A stretch of 25,979 nt of DNA from SIG565 sp045540055 (GCA_045540055.1 JAZQGO010000033.1:1-25979), one strand, 5' to 3'. Positions 10,601 to 16,497 are shown, counted from the stretch's first letter. The notes: generated by a model from the letters alone, not told the origin. Translations and numbers: made by a program.

Positions 10601-11246
10601 CCTTCCATTCTTTGCTATTACTGCGGCCATCGGTGCTGTGGTTGGAGCAGTTGTCGGCGGTGTCGTTGCCGCTAAGAATGGTGGTAACGTTTGGGCTGGA
10701 GTCGGCATTGGTGCTGCAGCTGGTGCACTAATAGGCACAGGGGCGGGTATGGCTGCCGGTGCCGCATTGGCTGGTAGTATAACAGCAACAACAGGAGCCG
10801 TTATGGCTGGCGGAAGCACCTTGGTAGCTACTGTCGGCACAGGAGGTCTTGGCGCTGGAGCAACCTATATAGCGAATAATCTGTCTCAAGCTGCTAATAA
10901 TTTAGCCCCTGCAGCTCAAACTGCGGCAAGCAAAATGCAAGAGGTTGCAACCAAAGGTAAAGCCGGAGAAGCGTTGTCAGGATTAGCCAAAAACACATCT
11001 CACATTCCATCCTTGACAGGTACAGCCTCTTATCGAATCCCAGACGGACTTGATGCAGGTATGAGAATTCTAAGTGAAGTGAAGAATTACTCGGGTACTT
11101 TGTCGTATACAAATCAACTTAAGGACTTCGTGATGTGGTCACAAGCTAACGGTTACCAAATGCACCTTTACACAAACGCTACATTAACCGGTCCATTGCA
11201 GCAGGTTGTTGATAGCGGCATAATTCAGTTGTTCCCGTTAGGATGA
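4629..11246 (+). CDS. Secreted RHS/YD-repeat polymorphic toxin (WapA-like) with REase-fold nuclease tip
   Basis: A 2205-residue secreted contact-type toxin. Residues 1-27 are a Sec signal peptide. About 295-488 is a DNRLRE domain (cell-wall-associated in WapA-like proteins). From ~508 (YVNDFTGNLVF) the RHS shell begins, with YD repeats at ~658-760. It is interrupted at ~873-1228 by two beta-sandwich, carbohydrate-binding-like modules, and YD repeats resume at ~1231-1921. The conserved RHS core (RYRGYYYDIETGLYYVSSRY to NNPVNM) lies at ~1929-1988 and normally marks the self-cleavage border. A Gly/Ala-rich hydrophobic stretch follows (~1993-2085), then a ~97-residue tip. The tip has GKAGEALSG, RIPDGLD (~2136) and SEVKN (2149-2153). 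The E-x-K and upstream Asp fit a PD-(D/E)XK nuclease, best matching Tox-REase-7. No sortase motif is seen. The stop is followed within 14 bases by its likely immunity gene. Confidence 0.9.
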   Translation: MKKRILSIILVLAMFMSAFPLETLVAAQEAIMDAFSSKTEAVLEESITEEVHIIGEDESRRDETTKHYILSNGNRKAVKYAQPVHYKNNGKWVDIDNSLEFDETTNEYTNKANSFKVNFNKNSGSQKLFTIENNGYIMSWKYKSNSSKRSAVNGKPQAKETENLNGFDKYTQNVNSKIKYEGFEDKSTLEYVVTATGVKENIILQSADCRNEFTFEVKADGLTLTKNEDGSISVTSKETNEEVFYIPAPFMYDSNDEISYDVEYNITSKNKKYTLTLLADREWLNSADRAYPVTIDPVVETQQKKSTIASTFVSSKQPSTNFGNAGDSYVGVETANYGVCRSLFKITLPSLNKGDMVVGAYMGLYLHNNSFYTTSMPDKQINAHAITKSWNETSVTWNSNVTYDSIVLDYNYIKQSESNGALWLKQFDITRVVKSWYEGTSTNYGIMIKAAAETGDNADVAARSCFWTENQNGASDLYPYIAIEYRNNKGLEDYWSYTTAGAEDAGTAYVNDFTGNLVFANTIAGSSSELGALSIQLVYNGYAAGTKYVAAKGNNMTTTVGQGWSLNVLQTVRPSSVYGLSGTSASAYPYVYADSDGTEHYIYKDTSSGTTKYVDEDGLGLTLVLGTSSVNWKYRITDKADNKYYFNSVGNLYVIKDANGNEQLRATYDSTNKKIQTVKDAAGHLYTFTYNGDFITKITDPAMRETTLNYDSEEKIATITFHDGTYVQYEYDSDKCLSKAIASSGYTIEFSYTSGAKGKRVSSICEKAGTPEAPGTQAGQTVTFDRTQYNATVIRTAGLDGIHNTEDTNCGADDIITVLQFDNAGRTVSQQLRYGDGKEIGAGAYSYTSASDDTSTLGSKNKISSSASLGKNVVNLLTGGNGEDASLWEGSISATVTGTKTAVSTQYYMGKKALEVKNTALTDNGVNYFRQRLNNVKVSTKYTLSAYVKTVSLSDAEAVEVPGIHKGAYLQINACDSSGAELKTVYSEFLTEDTDTNINNGFRRLSTTIETPENTAQIRVYLCFRDMIGSAYFDCIQLEEGELASTYNMLENASFETASSGLPTKWTVKNITYSVSDGTITQGVNGRSKKEGASSMRILGSASTQKHAYQRVPVEANVNDTYIVSGWANAYAVSDALHSSYFDICPEVKYTKTDASGAKTTVYQKKPAAKFNPAITGWQYTATSFSLAYTGAESGCTYTPELVTVIVRYYNQANRGYFDHIMLCKEPAPTYTYDKEGNLVSVAANGEQSTNAVYDDNNDLVSYTDTVGNKTTMVYNDYHQLLRSKSPKGVYTANGYNDNGTFGASEKRNKETTSTSTVVVRTHQDYYADDADSAIKENAYVKSVYDEHGRAAATYTYDYATGAVTTVTDAKGTVTTNNYNSDFTKLNSVETGGSKVTYSYKEATNIISSILFGSATKNEQYGFEYDDFGRVTATKVGSTALSTNTYAARSGLLNLTTYGNGDTINYRYNLLGLVDQTVRTDGDNTRTFNWAYSSAGVLLNHTDSVNNRRFNYDYDSLGRLVRYEMRTQDNAKNIGFVEQGYDLRNNVNRLVFNIGDTTIKQIFSYSTYSKKDADGNAIANSSASYAKDNLPTLYQISGTRYATYNYDSINRLNKRTLSTNRPIYNNYVYWLSDRNATSTADTVDLYRTHQLLREIVDNTAYDYTYDVSGNITAISKAQRAEANTDAIGITNSAEYRSYAYDNLNQLIRENNATNNKTTAFSYDELGNITSKTEYAYTTGDLGTANKTVLYGYSNDGKQGWNNLLTSVDLDGDGVITANEQISYDEIGNPTSYLGNSLAWDGRQLTSYNGISYSYDADGIRASKTVGNTKTEYYYVGGMIRYQQTLNTETGEVTDGLFFYYDSYNHLTAIRHATSEFTNYYYVTTNMQGDVLGIYTSGGDLITAYDYDAWGNCTETHYITQYNIGTINPIRYRGYYYDIETGLYYVSSRYYDPEIGRWINTDALVDQSSVLGYNLFAYCRNNPVNMTDTTGNLPFFAITAAIGAVVGAVVGGVVAAKNGGNVWAGVGIGAAAGALIGTGAGMAAGAALAGSITATTGAVMAGGSTLVATVGTGGLGAGATYIANNLSQAANNLAPAAQTAASKMQEVATKGKAGEALSGLAKNTSHIPSLTGTASYRIPDGLDAGMRILSEVKNYSGTLSYTNQLKDFVMWSQANGYQMHLYTNATLTGPLQQVVDSGIIQLFPLG

Positions 11247-11259
11247 GGTGTGGAATAAT

Positions 11260-11934
11260 ATGAGCATTGAAGATATTAACAACAATCCGAATATGATTAA
11301 GATGTGGCTAGATAATGAAAAGGCAGCAGAAGAACAATATTACAAAGACAACACTGATTCTTTGATTCCTCTTTTTGAAAAAGAATTGAGAGATTTGGGG
11401 TTTGAATTTGAAACTTCTAATCAGGCTGTTGGTTTCATCCCGAAACACAAAAAAGTGATATTGCCCATTGCTACCAAATATTATCAACTAGCAAAAGAAC
11501 TTGGAAAACCAAACGAGCAAAACTATTTTATGCGTTTTCTTTGTATCAAAGGCTTTGACGATGTTATTCCTATGTTACTTGAGGACTATTGTTTTGAGGA
11601 AACAGCGGATTTAACTCGTTGGTTTATATCTGACTGTATTTATCAAATACGATCTAAGAGTTTTGTAAAAGAATACTTGGATATTGTTTCAAATAGGGTC
11701 TTCGGTCGAAATAGGCAAATGATTGTTTTGCTACTTGGAAAACTAAAGGAAGAAAGTGCAGTTCCAACTTTGATTGATTTGTTGGAAGACGAAGAAGTTC
11801 GCTTGCATGCTATTAGCGCATTAGGTGAATTTAAGCGTGAAGAGTTTCGTCGTTATTTTGAGCGATTTCAAAATTCAACACATCCTGGTTGGCGCAAGCA
11901 TGCTAAAGCTGCCATAAAAAAACTTAATGGCTAA
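11260..11934 (+). CDS. Putative immunity protein, HEAT-repeat-like, for the nuclease tip
   Basis: A 224-residue cytoplasmic protein with no signal peptide, placed 13 bases after the toxin stop, the usual position for an RHS immunity gene. The frame can open at GTG 11248, but GAGGTG at 11245-11250 sits nine bases before ATG 11260, so that ATG is chosen. The C-terminal ~80 residues look like HEAT or Armadillo helices (VPTLIDLLEDEEVRLHAI, then SALGEFKREEFRR, ending in a basic helix). The N-terminal half is acidic and helical (NNPNMIKMWLDNEKAAEEQY). HEAT-like immunity proteins are established in polymorphic toxin systems. That this one neutralises the adjacent nuclease is inferred from position. 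An unrelated regulatory HEAT protein is the alternative. Confidence 0.7.
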   Translation: MSIEDINNNPNMIKMWLDNEKAAEEQYYKDNTDSLIPLFEKELRDLGFEFETSNQAVGFIPKHKKVILPIATKYYQLAKELGKPNEQNYFMRFLCIKGFDDVIPMLLEDYCFEETADLTRWFISDCIYQIRSKSFVKEYLDIVSNRVFGRNRQMIVLLLGKLKEESAVPTLIDLLEDEEVRLHAISALGEFKREEFRRYFERFQNSTHPGWRKHAKAAIKKLNG

Positions 11935-11978
11935 CTTTGTTCTTCTAGAGTTCTTACGTTTTTAGCAAAGATGAATTA

Positions 11979-12101
11979 TACCAGCAAGCATCGCCTTTTG
12001 GGGACAAAAGGCAGTTTGTTGGGATAATCCCAAGCCCTTAAAGGTTTCGGGAATATTCCTGACAAGTGCCAATGGTCACCCATTGGCGATGCTTGCTGGT
12101 A
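11979..12101. repeat. Nested palindrome cluster bounded by a 17-bp perfect inverted repeat
   Basis: TACCAGCAAGCATCGCC (11979-11995) is the exact reverse complement of GGCGATGCTTGCTGGTA (12085-12101). Inside are further palindromes: TTTT/AAAA, TTGGGATAATCCCAA, GGAATATTCC, and GCCAATGG/CCATTGGC overlapping the right arm. It lies between the immunity gene and the mobile-element genes. It resembles the repeat-dense regulatory, transfer-origin or end regions of clostridial transposons. The rest of 11935-12239 holds no gene. Confidence 0.7.
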
Positions 12102-12184
12102 CATAACAACTCTGTTCCCCTATCAGTAGATTTTTTGTGAAGATTAAGCCTTAACGGGTTACAAAATTGCCTTTAAGTGAGGAA

Positions 12185-12214
12185 ACAGTTGGAGGGTATT
12201 TATCCTCTAACTGT
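12185..12214 (+). promoter_or_regulatory. Leader hairpin before the small transposon gene
   Basis: ACAGTTGGAGG pairs over eleven positions (one G-U) with CCTCTAACTGT around an eight-base AT loop. It stands 25 bases before ATG 12240 and masks a GGAGGG. It could be an attenuator or a decoy ribosome site. No T-run follows, so it is not a terminator. Confidence 0.4.
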
Positions 12215-12239
12215 TACTCTCACGAAGAAGGAGGCAATA

Positions 12240-12437
12240 ATGCGTAAGGTGAAACTCATCGTTCACGAAACCTACCAAGGCAAACGCAAAAGCGAGGATG
12301 TCTTTGCGGCAGTGTTTCTGTCAAATGCTGTCGCATTGACTCCGAACACACATTCTGGTATAATAAAAGACACCGAACGATCTCAGGATTCACTTTGTTC
12401 CGAGAAAGGAGTAACTTATGGAACAAGTGAGGAATGA
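12240..12437 (+). CDS. Small mobile-element protein upstream of recombinase
   Basis: A 65-residue protein of no known function, of the kind found just before large serine recombinase genes in clostridial mobile elements (from memory, not searched). ATG at 12240 has an excellent AAGGAGG five bases upstream. A GTG at 12177 opens the same frame but lies before the leader hairpin and lacks such a site. The N-terminus is basic (MRKVKLIVHETYQGKRKSED) and the middle hydrophobic. The last six codons overlap the start of the recombinase frame. A strong promoter for the recombinase lies inside its coding region, so the 3' half of the frame may be constrained by DNA function as well as by protein. Confidence 0.5.
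   Translation: MRKVKLIVHETYQGKRKSEDVFAAVFLSNAVALTPNTHSGIIKDTERSQDSLCSEKGVTYGTSEE
12336..12364 (+). promoter_or_regulatory. SigmaA-type promoter of the recombinase relic
   Basis: TTGACT (12336-12341) and TATAAT (12359-12364) are spaced by 17 bases, about 54 bases before ATG 12418. It lies within the small upstream gene. Confidence 0.75.
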
Positions 12438-12846
12438 GCAAACCATTTACAGCGCAGCAGTCTATTGCAGACTCAGCAAAGCCACCAAGCGACTGACTGT
12501 GCTGAAAAGAATCATCAAAAAACCGTATGAGGATTTTGCCTCCGACCTCTTAGATTCGGAAAGCTACCATTCGATGCTGACCGAGTACACCAATGAGCAA
12601 AAGCAAATCACCGCAAGACTTGCGGTGATCGAAACAGATTTAGGTGTTGAGGGCAATGACGAGCAGAACGTACAGGAACTAAAAGCCGTGCTGGATGAGT
12701 ATTTGAATATTGAAGCTTTGACAGCGAATATGCTCAATCAGTTAATTGAGCGAATAGAGATCGGGCATACCGTTAAGGTGGACGGATGCCGACAACAGGA
12801 AATCACCATTGTTTACCGCTTTATCGGAACGGCAGATGAAATTTGA
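12418..12846 (+). pseudogene. Large serine recombinase relic with in-frame internal deletion
   Basis: The first ~17 residues match the start of large serine recombinases (IYSAAVYCRLSK, with the Ser of R-L-S as the family nucleophile). From residue ~22 the sequence jumps to the C-terminal coiled-coil and DUF4368-like end (RLTVLKRIIKKPYEDFASDL, EQKQITARLAVIE, then HTVKVDGCRQQEITIVYRF). The family is usually ~500-560 residues; this frame is 142, so the rest of the catalytic domain and the zinc-ribbon DNA-binding part are gone. The junction is near 12475-12485 and keeps the frame. The original promoter and AAAGGAG (12405-12411) survive. The product should be inactive, although the coiled coil could still be made and bind an intact recombinase. 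It marks a mobile element that decayed within the RHS locus. Confidence 0.8.
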
Positions 12847-12887
12847 AACAGGAATAAAAGTGAGAATAACGACCGTGCAATCGCCAT

Positions 12888-13544
12888 TTGCGGTTGCCGG
12901 GTACATATATAAGTCCAGCCGATACAGGTCTTTACTACTGTAACAGTCGGTATTATGATGCGAATACAGGTAGGTTTATCAACGGTGATTCACAGCTTAA
13001 TACTTCTCTTGGCGTTTTGGGTTGCAATATGTATGCTTATTGCTTAAACAATCCAGTAAGAAAAGCTGATTATGACGGTAAAAAGCCCGGAGATTTATTC
13101 GATACTATAGATGAGGCTGCAATTGATTTTGCTATGAATTATAATGGACTTTCTATTGAATTGAATATAGAATATGCCACATCAATTTATTCTGTTACAG
13201 AACGTGTAAAGATTGGTGAGACAAAAAAGGAATTTAAATTATTTGGCATTAAAATATTTTCTTACAAGAAAAATATTTATAAGAATGTAACTAAGTATAC
13301 ATATACGACACCAAAATACGGTGATGCTGAAAATGTAGCTCCGAGAAAAGTACCGTTGGGTAAAACGACTTTGGCTACTGCACACACACATGCAGCGTAC
13401 AGTCCTGACCCTGGCGTGTCCAATGAAGAATTTACGCCTGCCGACAGAGAATTTACATATCAGTTTGATGCATTAAGATGTTCGTATTTGGTTACACCAA
13501 ATGGTTTAGTAAAAAAAGTTGCCATTTGGAAGCAGGAAAAGTGA
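12888..13544 (+). CDS. Displaced RHS tip: RHS core fragment plus DUF4329 toxin domain
   Basis: The frame opens at a TTG without any ribosome site. Recognisable RHS core begins only at residue 12 (DTGLYYCNSRYYD, then NMYAYCLNNPVRKADYDG). No signal peptide or YD repeats precede it. The C-terminal ~100 residues fit DUF4329, a domain common in RHS tips. They carry H166-T-H168 followed by TPAD, a JAMM/JAB-like HxH...[ST]xxD metal-site pattern, though with a longer gap than the canonical motif, so a metallopeptidase activity is only inferred. The core aligns with that of the main RHS gene at 10440-10600 but is clearly divergent at DNA level. I read it as a silent orphan cassette that could be moved onto the main gene by recombination. 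Two probable immunity genes follow. Confidence 0.7.
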   Translation: MRLPGTYISPADTGLYYCNSRYYDANTGRFINGDSQLNTSLGVLGCNMYAYCLNNPVRKADYDGKKPGDLFDTIDEAAIDFAMNYNGLSIELNIEYATSIYSVTERVKIGETKKEFKLFGIKIFSYKKNIYKNVTKYTYTTPKYGDAENVAPRKVPLGKTTLATAHTHAAYSPDPGVSNEEFTPADREFTYQFDALRCSYLVTPNGLVKKVAIWKQEK

Positions 13545-13550
13545 TATAAT
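13542..13550 (+). promoter_or_regulatory. Possible extended -10 promoter for the orphan immunity genes
   Basis: TGATATAAT overlaps the stop codon of the orphan tip, about 50 bases before the AAGGAGG of the next gene. There is no good -35 box at 16-18 bases. It would let the immunity genes be transcribed without the toxin. Confidence 0.35.
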
Positions 13551-13601
13551 CTTTTATTATGCTCCTTATGACCCGCATCATCCAGCAAGGAGGAGAGGAT
13601 A

Positions 13602-13991
13602 ATTAAGAACAAAACAATCATAAATATTTTTGCTGTGGCTTTAATTATTGCCCTTTCTTTTGGTGCTGGTGTGTTAGTAAAGCGTTCAAACGCAAATGCC
13701 GAAACAGTAGGTGTTTTTAAATTAGAATATTGCGAAGAAGTTTTAGAATACGGCGATGCCGGCTTAGAAGCATACGGACCGATTGATACCCCCGATGACG
13801 CAAAGGCGGCCGCAAAGTATTATTTTGAAAAACGGGGTAAGTTTCGCGATCCGTTGGCAGTAGCTTACGATGCCGAAAATAAAACGTGGTATATTAGAAA
13901 TATAACTCCCAAAAATCAGCTTGGCGGAGGAAAGAACTTGATAATTACCGCCGACGAAGGCAAAGTGCTGTCGATTTGGTTTGAAAAGTAA
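13602..13991 (+). CDS. NTF2-like immunity protein, membrane-anchored; start codon is ATT
   Basis: A 129-residue protein if read from 13602. The second half (TPDDAKAAAKYYFEKRGKF, AYDAENKTWYIRNI, then GGGKNLIITADEGKVLSIW) fits the NTF2-fold immunity family of the Imm-NTF2-2 kind, which often accompanies RHS tips. The first standard start is GTG 13635, but this cuts into the hydrophobic anchor and has no ribosome site. A perfect AAGGAGG (13588-13594) points seven bases on to ATT at 13602. The frame from there gives KNKTIINIFAVALIIALSF, which parallels the N-terminus of the next gene. So either ATT is used as a rare start or an ATG has mutated. It precedes its paralogue by 11 bases. Its partner is probably the DUF4329 tip. 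Confidence 0.65.
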   Translation: MKNKTIINIFAVALIIALSFGAGVLVKRSNANAETVGVFKLEYCEEVLEYGDAGLEAYGPIDTPDDAKAAAKYYFEKRGKFRDPLAVAYDAENKTWYIRNITPKNQLGGGKNLIITADEGKVLSIWFEK

Positions 13992-14002
13992 GGGGTGGCG
14001 CA

Positions 14003-14386
14003 ATGAAAAAAACAACAATTCAGCTTTTGGCACTTGTTCTAATTATTGCAGTTTCCTTTGCTGGAGGAATGCTACTCACTAAAAGGACATATATTACCGA
14101 AGAAGTAGGCACCTTCGATTTAGAGGAATATAGCCATCAAATAAAAGAAAACTTGGAAGAAAACGACCTAGCACCAGCCGTGTACGATTCACGCCTGATT
14201 AAAATGTGGGCAAATTTTGATTTTTCAATTAAATTAGATGTTGAAACAAAAGAGTTAGAAGTGTTTTCGGATGATGAAAATAACGCGTGGTACGTTTGTG
14301 CGGAGATTCGCAATCAACCCGATAAAAAAGCACATGTAATATATCGCATTGAGGACGCTAAAGTTCTTGCGATATGGTGCGAATAA
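14003..14386 (+). CDS. Second NTF2-like immunity protein, membrane-anchored
   Basis: A 127-residue paralogue of the preceding gene, sharing its layout: a basic N-terminus (MKKTTIQ), one hydrophobic anchor or signal at ~8-25 ending in TKR, an EEVGTFDLEEY segment matching ETVGVFKLEY, and a C-terminal SDDENNAWYVCAEI...EDAKVLAIWCE matching the other copy. The repeat-rich NTF2-like C-terminus is less canonical because the GG motif is lost. ATG 14003 follows an AGGGGTGG motif. The anchor would hold it on the outer face of the membrane, where an incoming toxin would be met. Its target is inferred. Tandem duplicated immunity genes with divergence suggest tolerance of more than one toxin variant. Confidence 0.6.
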   Translation: MKKTTIQLLALVLIIAVSFAGGMLLTKRTYITEEVGTFDLEEYSHQIKENLEENDLAPAVYDSRLIKMWANFDFSIKLDVETKELEVFSDDENNAWYVCAEIRNQPDKKAHVIYRIEDAKVLAIWCE

Positions 14387-14450
14387 ACAAAACACACAAG
14401 GGTACGGTTCTCTTGTGTCGATGCAAAATTGAATTAGGTAACATTATTTT

Positions 14451-14487
14451 AAGGGTAGTTAAGCGAACTTAACTACCCTTAATTTTT
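14451..14487 (+). terminator. Intrinsic terminator closing the RHS island
   Basis: AAGGGTAGTTAAG (14451-14463) pairs perfectly with CTTAACTACCCTT (14468-14480) around a CGAA tetraloop, followed by AATTTTT. A weaker hairpin, ACACAAG/CTTGTGT, lies at 14394-14418. The minus side lacks a T-run, so it works best for the plus strand. Confidence 0.85.
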
Positions 14488-14491
14488 ATGG

Positions 14492-16438
14492 TTACTCAAT
14501 TTCTATTGCTGAGTGGATATCAAGGCGGGGAACGGTGATGGTGTAGACGTCGCCGTTATTTATATAATCAAGAACCTTTCCCTCAGGCAAAAGTGTTATT
14601 TTGTTTGGCGCTTTATCGAGATTCAGTTCAACCTCGATATTATAAAGTGGTGGAATTTCATCAAAGTTAGCGTCCTTATCGTCACTATGTACGCCTGCGG
14701 TGTTTACAAGGTGGATATAAAGTTTGCTGTCCTTTTCGGCTACGTTTATATCGGTAAGCCTTGTGTTTTTAACACGGGCAATAGGGGCATACATATCGAG
14801 TAGCTTTTCGGCAATATGTCTGGAAGTGACGGTGCGGCGTTTATTATAATATTCGCCGATATTAGCACCGATTATCACCATTTTACCCTTGCCGAGTGTA
14901 AATTCTGCCATTAAGGTGTCAAGATTTCCGCCTGCATCCTCGGTAAGACTTGCAAACGCCAAGGTTTTGCCGCCGTTTACCGCGCGGTAGGGCACCTGAA
15001 TTGCCGACCAGAAGTAGCCGTCAACCGAAATATTAGAATTTTTAGGCTTCGTAACCTCGCTGATTTTGGCATTCACGTACTTAGCGAAGGTTTCGCTGTT
15101 CTTAACGCCTGTAACGACGAGTATGCCGCCGTTTCTTGCGTAGTCGACCAGTTTTTCAACCGTTTCGGCTTCAAAATAGGTCTGCGCCTCGGGCACAACA
15201 ACCATTTTAAAACTGTCAATAATGGGAAACAGGTTATGCTCCTGCCGAATATCAAAGGAATGACCTGCACGGCAGAGCAGCTTCGACCAACCCTTAACCG
15301 ACTCATAAGCGTTGCCGTTAGAGAATATATAGGGGCTGGCGCGGTAGTGGTCTTTGGTGGAGTTAAAGAGTGCCGTTTGCGGTATGCTCTTAATACCCTT
15401 GCAAAAGCTCTCGCGCTCGCGGCAGAACCCGGAAAGCGGCTTTAGCTGTAAAATACAGTTCATTTTGGGTGAGGTGTCGCGACGCTGCATAATATAGGTC
15501 TGATAAGAGCCGCCGAGAGATATAACCCCTGCCGCTTCCTGCATAAGCTGAATTGCCGTCTTATTGGTATGTGTGCCAAACTCATCCCACTCTTGACGGA
15601 AGCCCCACGACATTAAATCCCAAGGCATACCTTGTGACTCGAAAATACGTGCGCTAAACTCGGAGCTGTAAAACGAATCATAGGGTGCATAGTCACCCGA
15701 TAAAAAGTCAACGGGAGTGGTTACTGCCTCGGGCATCTGCTCTGAATATGCCCAGTTGGAAGCAAATTGGAAGTTTGGATATTTTTCGTGCACCGCCGTC
15801 GTGTATTTAGTAAGATATTCGCGATATTTGTCGCGACAAAAATCGCGGTACTCATCATAATAAGGGTGTGTGGCAGTATAGGGTGGGTTATCGGATAAAT
15901 CTATGCCTGTTTTTTCTTTAAATTCGGCAAGCGCTTTGTCGCAAAAGTCTACCTTGGTTGCCCAACACTCGCCGTCTATCCAAGCACCGTCAACGCCGTA
16001 TGATGCAATCTCTAAAAGCTGCGGGATAAGCAGGTCGTCAGCATAACTGCCAAAGGTGCTCGTGTCGGTATCGCTATAGGTGCCATCGGCCTTTTTAACG
16101 CCCTCGGTCACGTGCTCGGCAAGATATTTTGCGTCAAAAACGCCCGAATAATGCACGTAGAGTGCAACACCCTCCTCGGCGGTTACCTTACGCCAAAGGG
16201 CAAGCGTATCCTGCGCAAAATCGGGCATGGCATTGCCAAGCTTTGAGGGGTATGATGCATAACCCGGATGCCCCTTGCAGTCAATCTGTATAAAATCGGG
16301 CTTTATTTCGGTACATATTTTTCTTATGTCCTCTTCCTTAAGGTTTTCGCCCATAATATGATTTTTGCACTTTTTCGGCTCTGCGTGAAAGTCAAAATGC
16401 AGACCGAAAAAACTGTCTTGCCTTTTCTTTATGTTCAT
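14492..16438 (-). CDS. GHL6-type glycoside hydrolase (GH151 alpha-L-fucosidase-like)
   Basis: A 648-residue cytoplasmic enzyme without signal peptide. The N-terminal ~350 residues look like a TIM barrel of the hypothetical glycosyl hydrolase 6 type (FFGLHFDFHAEPK, KPDFIQIDCKGHPGYASYP, then VDGAWIDGECW near residue 155, likely holding an active-site acid). A class-I glutamine-amidotransferase-like domain follows at ~375-450 (SFKMVVVPEAQTYF, NGGILVVTG), as in the trimerisation domain of GH42-type beta-galactosidases, and then a beta-rich C-terminus. This order is that of GH151-like alpha-L-fucosidases, but substrate is not certain. ATG 16438 is chosen over 16468 because GAGGTG stands six bases before it. 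It is divergent from the Crp regulator. Without export it would act on imported or short oligosaccharides. Confidence 0.7.
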   Translation of the reverse strand: MNIKKRQDSFFGLHFDFHAEPKKCKNHIMGENLKEEDIRKICTEIKPDFIQIDCKGHPGYASYPSKLGNAMPDFAQDTLALWRKVTAEEGVALYVHYSGVFDAKYLAEHVTEGVKKADGTYSDTDTSTFGSYADDLLIPQLLEIASYGVDGAWIDGECWATKVDFCDKALAEFKEKTGIDLSDNPPYTATHPYYDEYRDFCRDKYREYLTKYTTAVHEKYPNFQFASNWAYSEQMPEAVTTPVDFLSGDYAPYDSFYSSEFSARIFESQGMPWDLMSWGFRQEWDEFGTHTNKTAIQLMQEAAGVISLGGSYQTYIMQRRDTSPKMNCILQLKPLSGFCRERESFCKGIKSIPQTALFNSTKDHYRASPYIFSNGNAYESVKGWSKLLCRAGHSFDIRQEHNLFPIIDSFKMVVVPEAQTYFEAETVEKLVDYARNGGILVVTGVKNSETFAKYVNAKISEVTKPKNSNISVDGYFWSAIQVPYRAVNGGKTLAFASLTEDAGGNLDTLMAEFTLGKGKMVIIGANIGEYYNKRRTVTSRHIAEKLLDMYAPIARVKNTRLTDINVAEKDSKLYIHLVNTAGVHSDDKDANFDEIPPLYNIEVELNLDKAPNKITLLPEGKVLDYINNGDVYTITVPRLDIHSAIEIE

Positions 16439-16468
16439 AAAAAGCACCTCGCCAAGTTTGATAAGCAT

Positions 16469-16497
16469 AATTTAACATAAAAGAGTGTATATTTCAA
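16469..16497 (-). promoter_or_regulatory. Probable promoter of the glycoside hydrolase gene
   Basis: On the minus strand TTGAAA (16497-16492) and TAAATT (16474-16469) are 17 bases apart. This gives a start near 16462 and a ~25-base leader. Confidence 0.45.

Noticed and set aside
10523..10840. A 105-residue minus-strand Ala/Pro-rich frame inside the RHS gene
   Set aside because: It mirrors the Gly/Ala-rich hydrophobic stretch of the RHS protein and has no start signals.
12256..12441. A minus-strand frame over the small transposon gene
   Set aside because: There is no ribosome site; the plus-strand gene has an ideal one.
11935..12890. Attachment-site direct repeats flanking the mobile-element remnant
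   Set aside because: Comparing the sequence after 11934 with that around 12846-12900 shows no shared direct repeat that I can defend, so element ends are left undefined.
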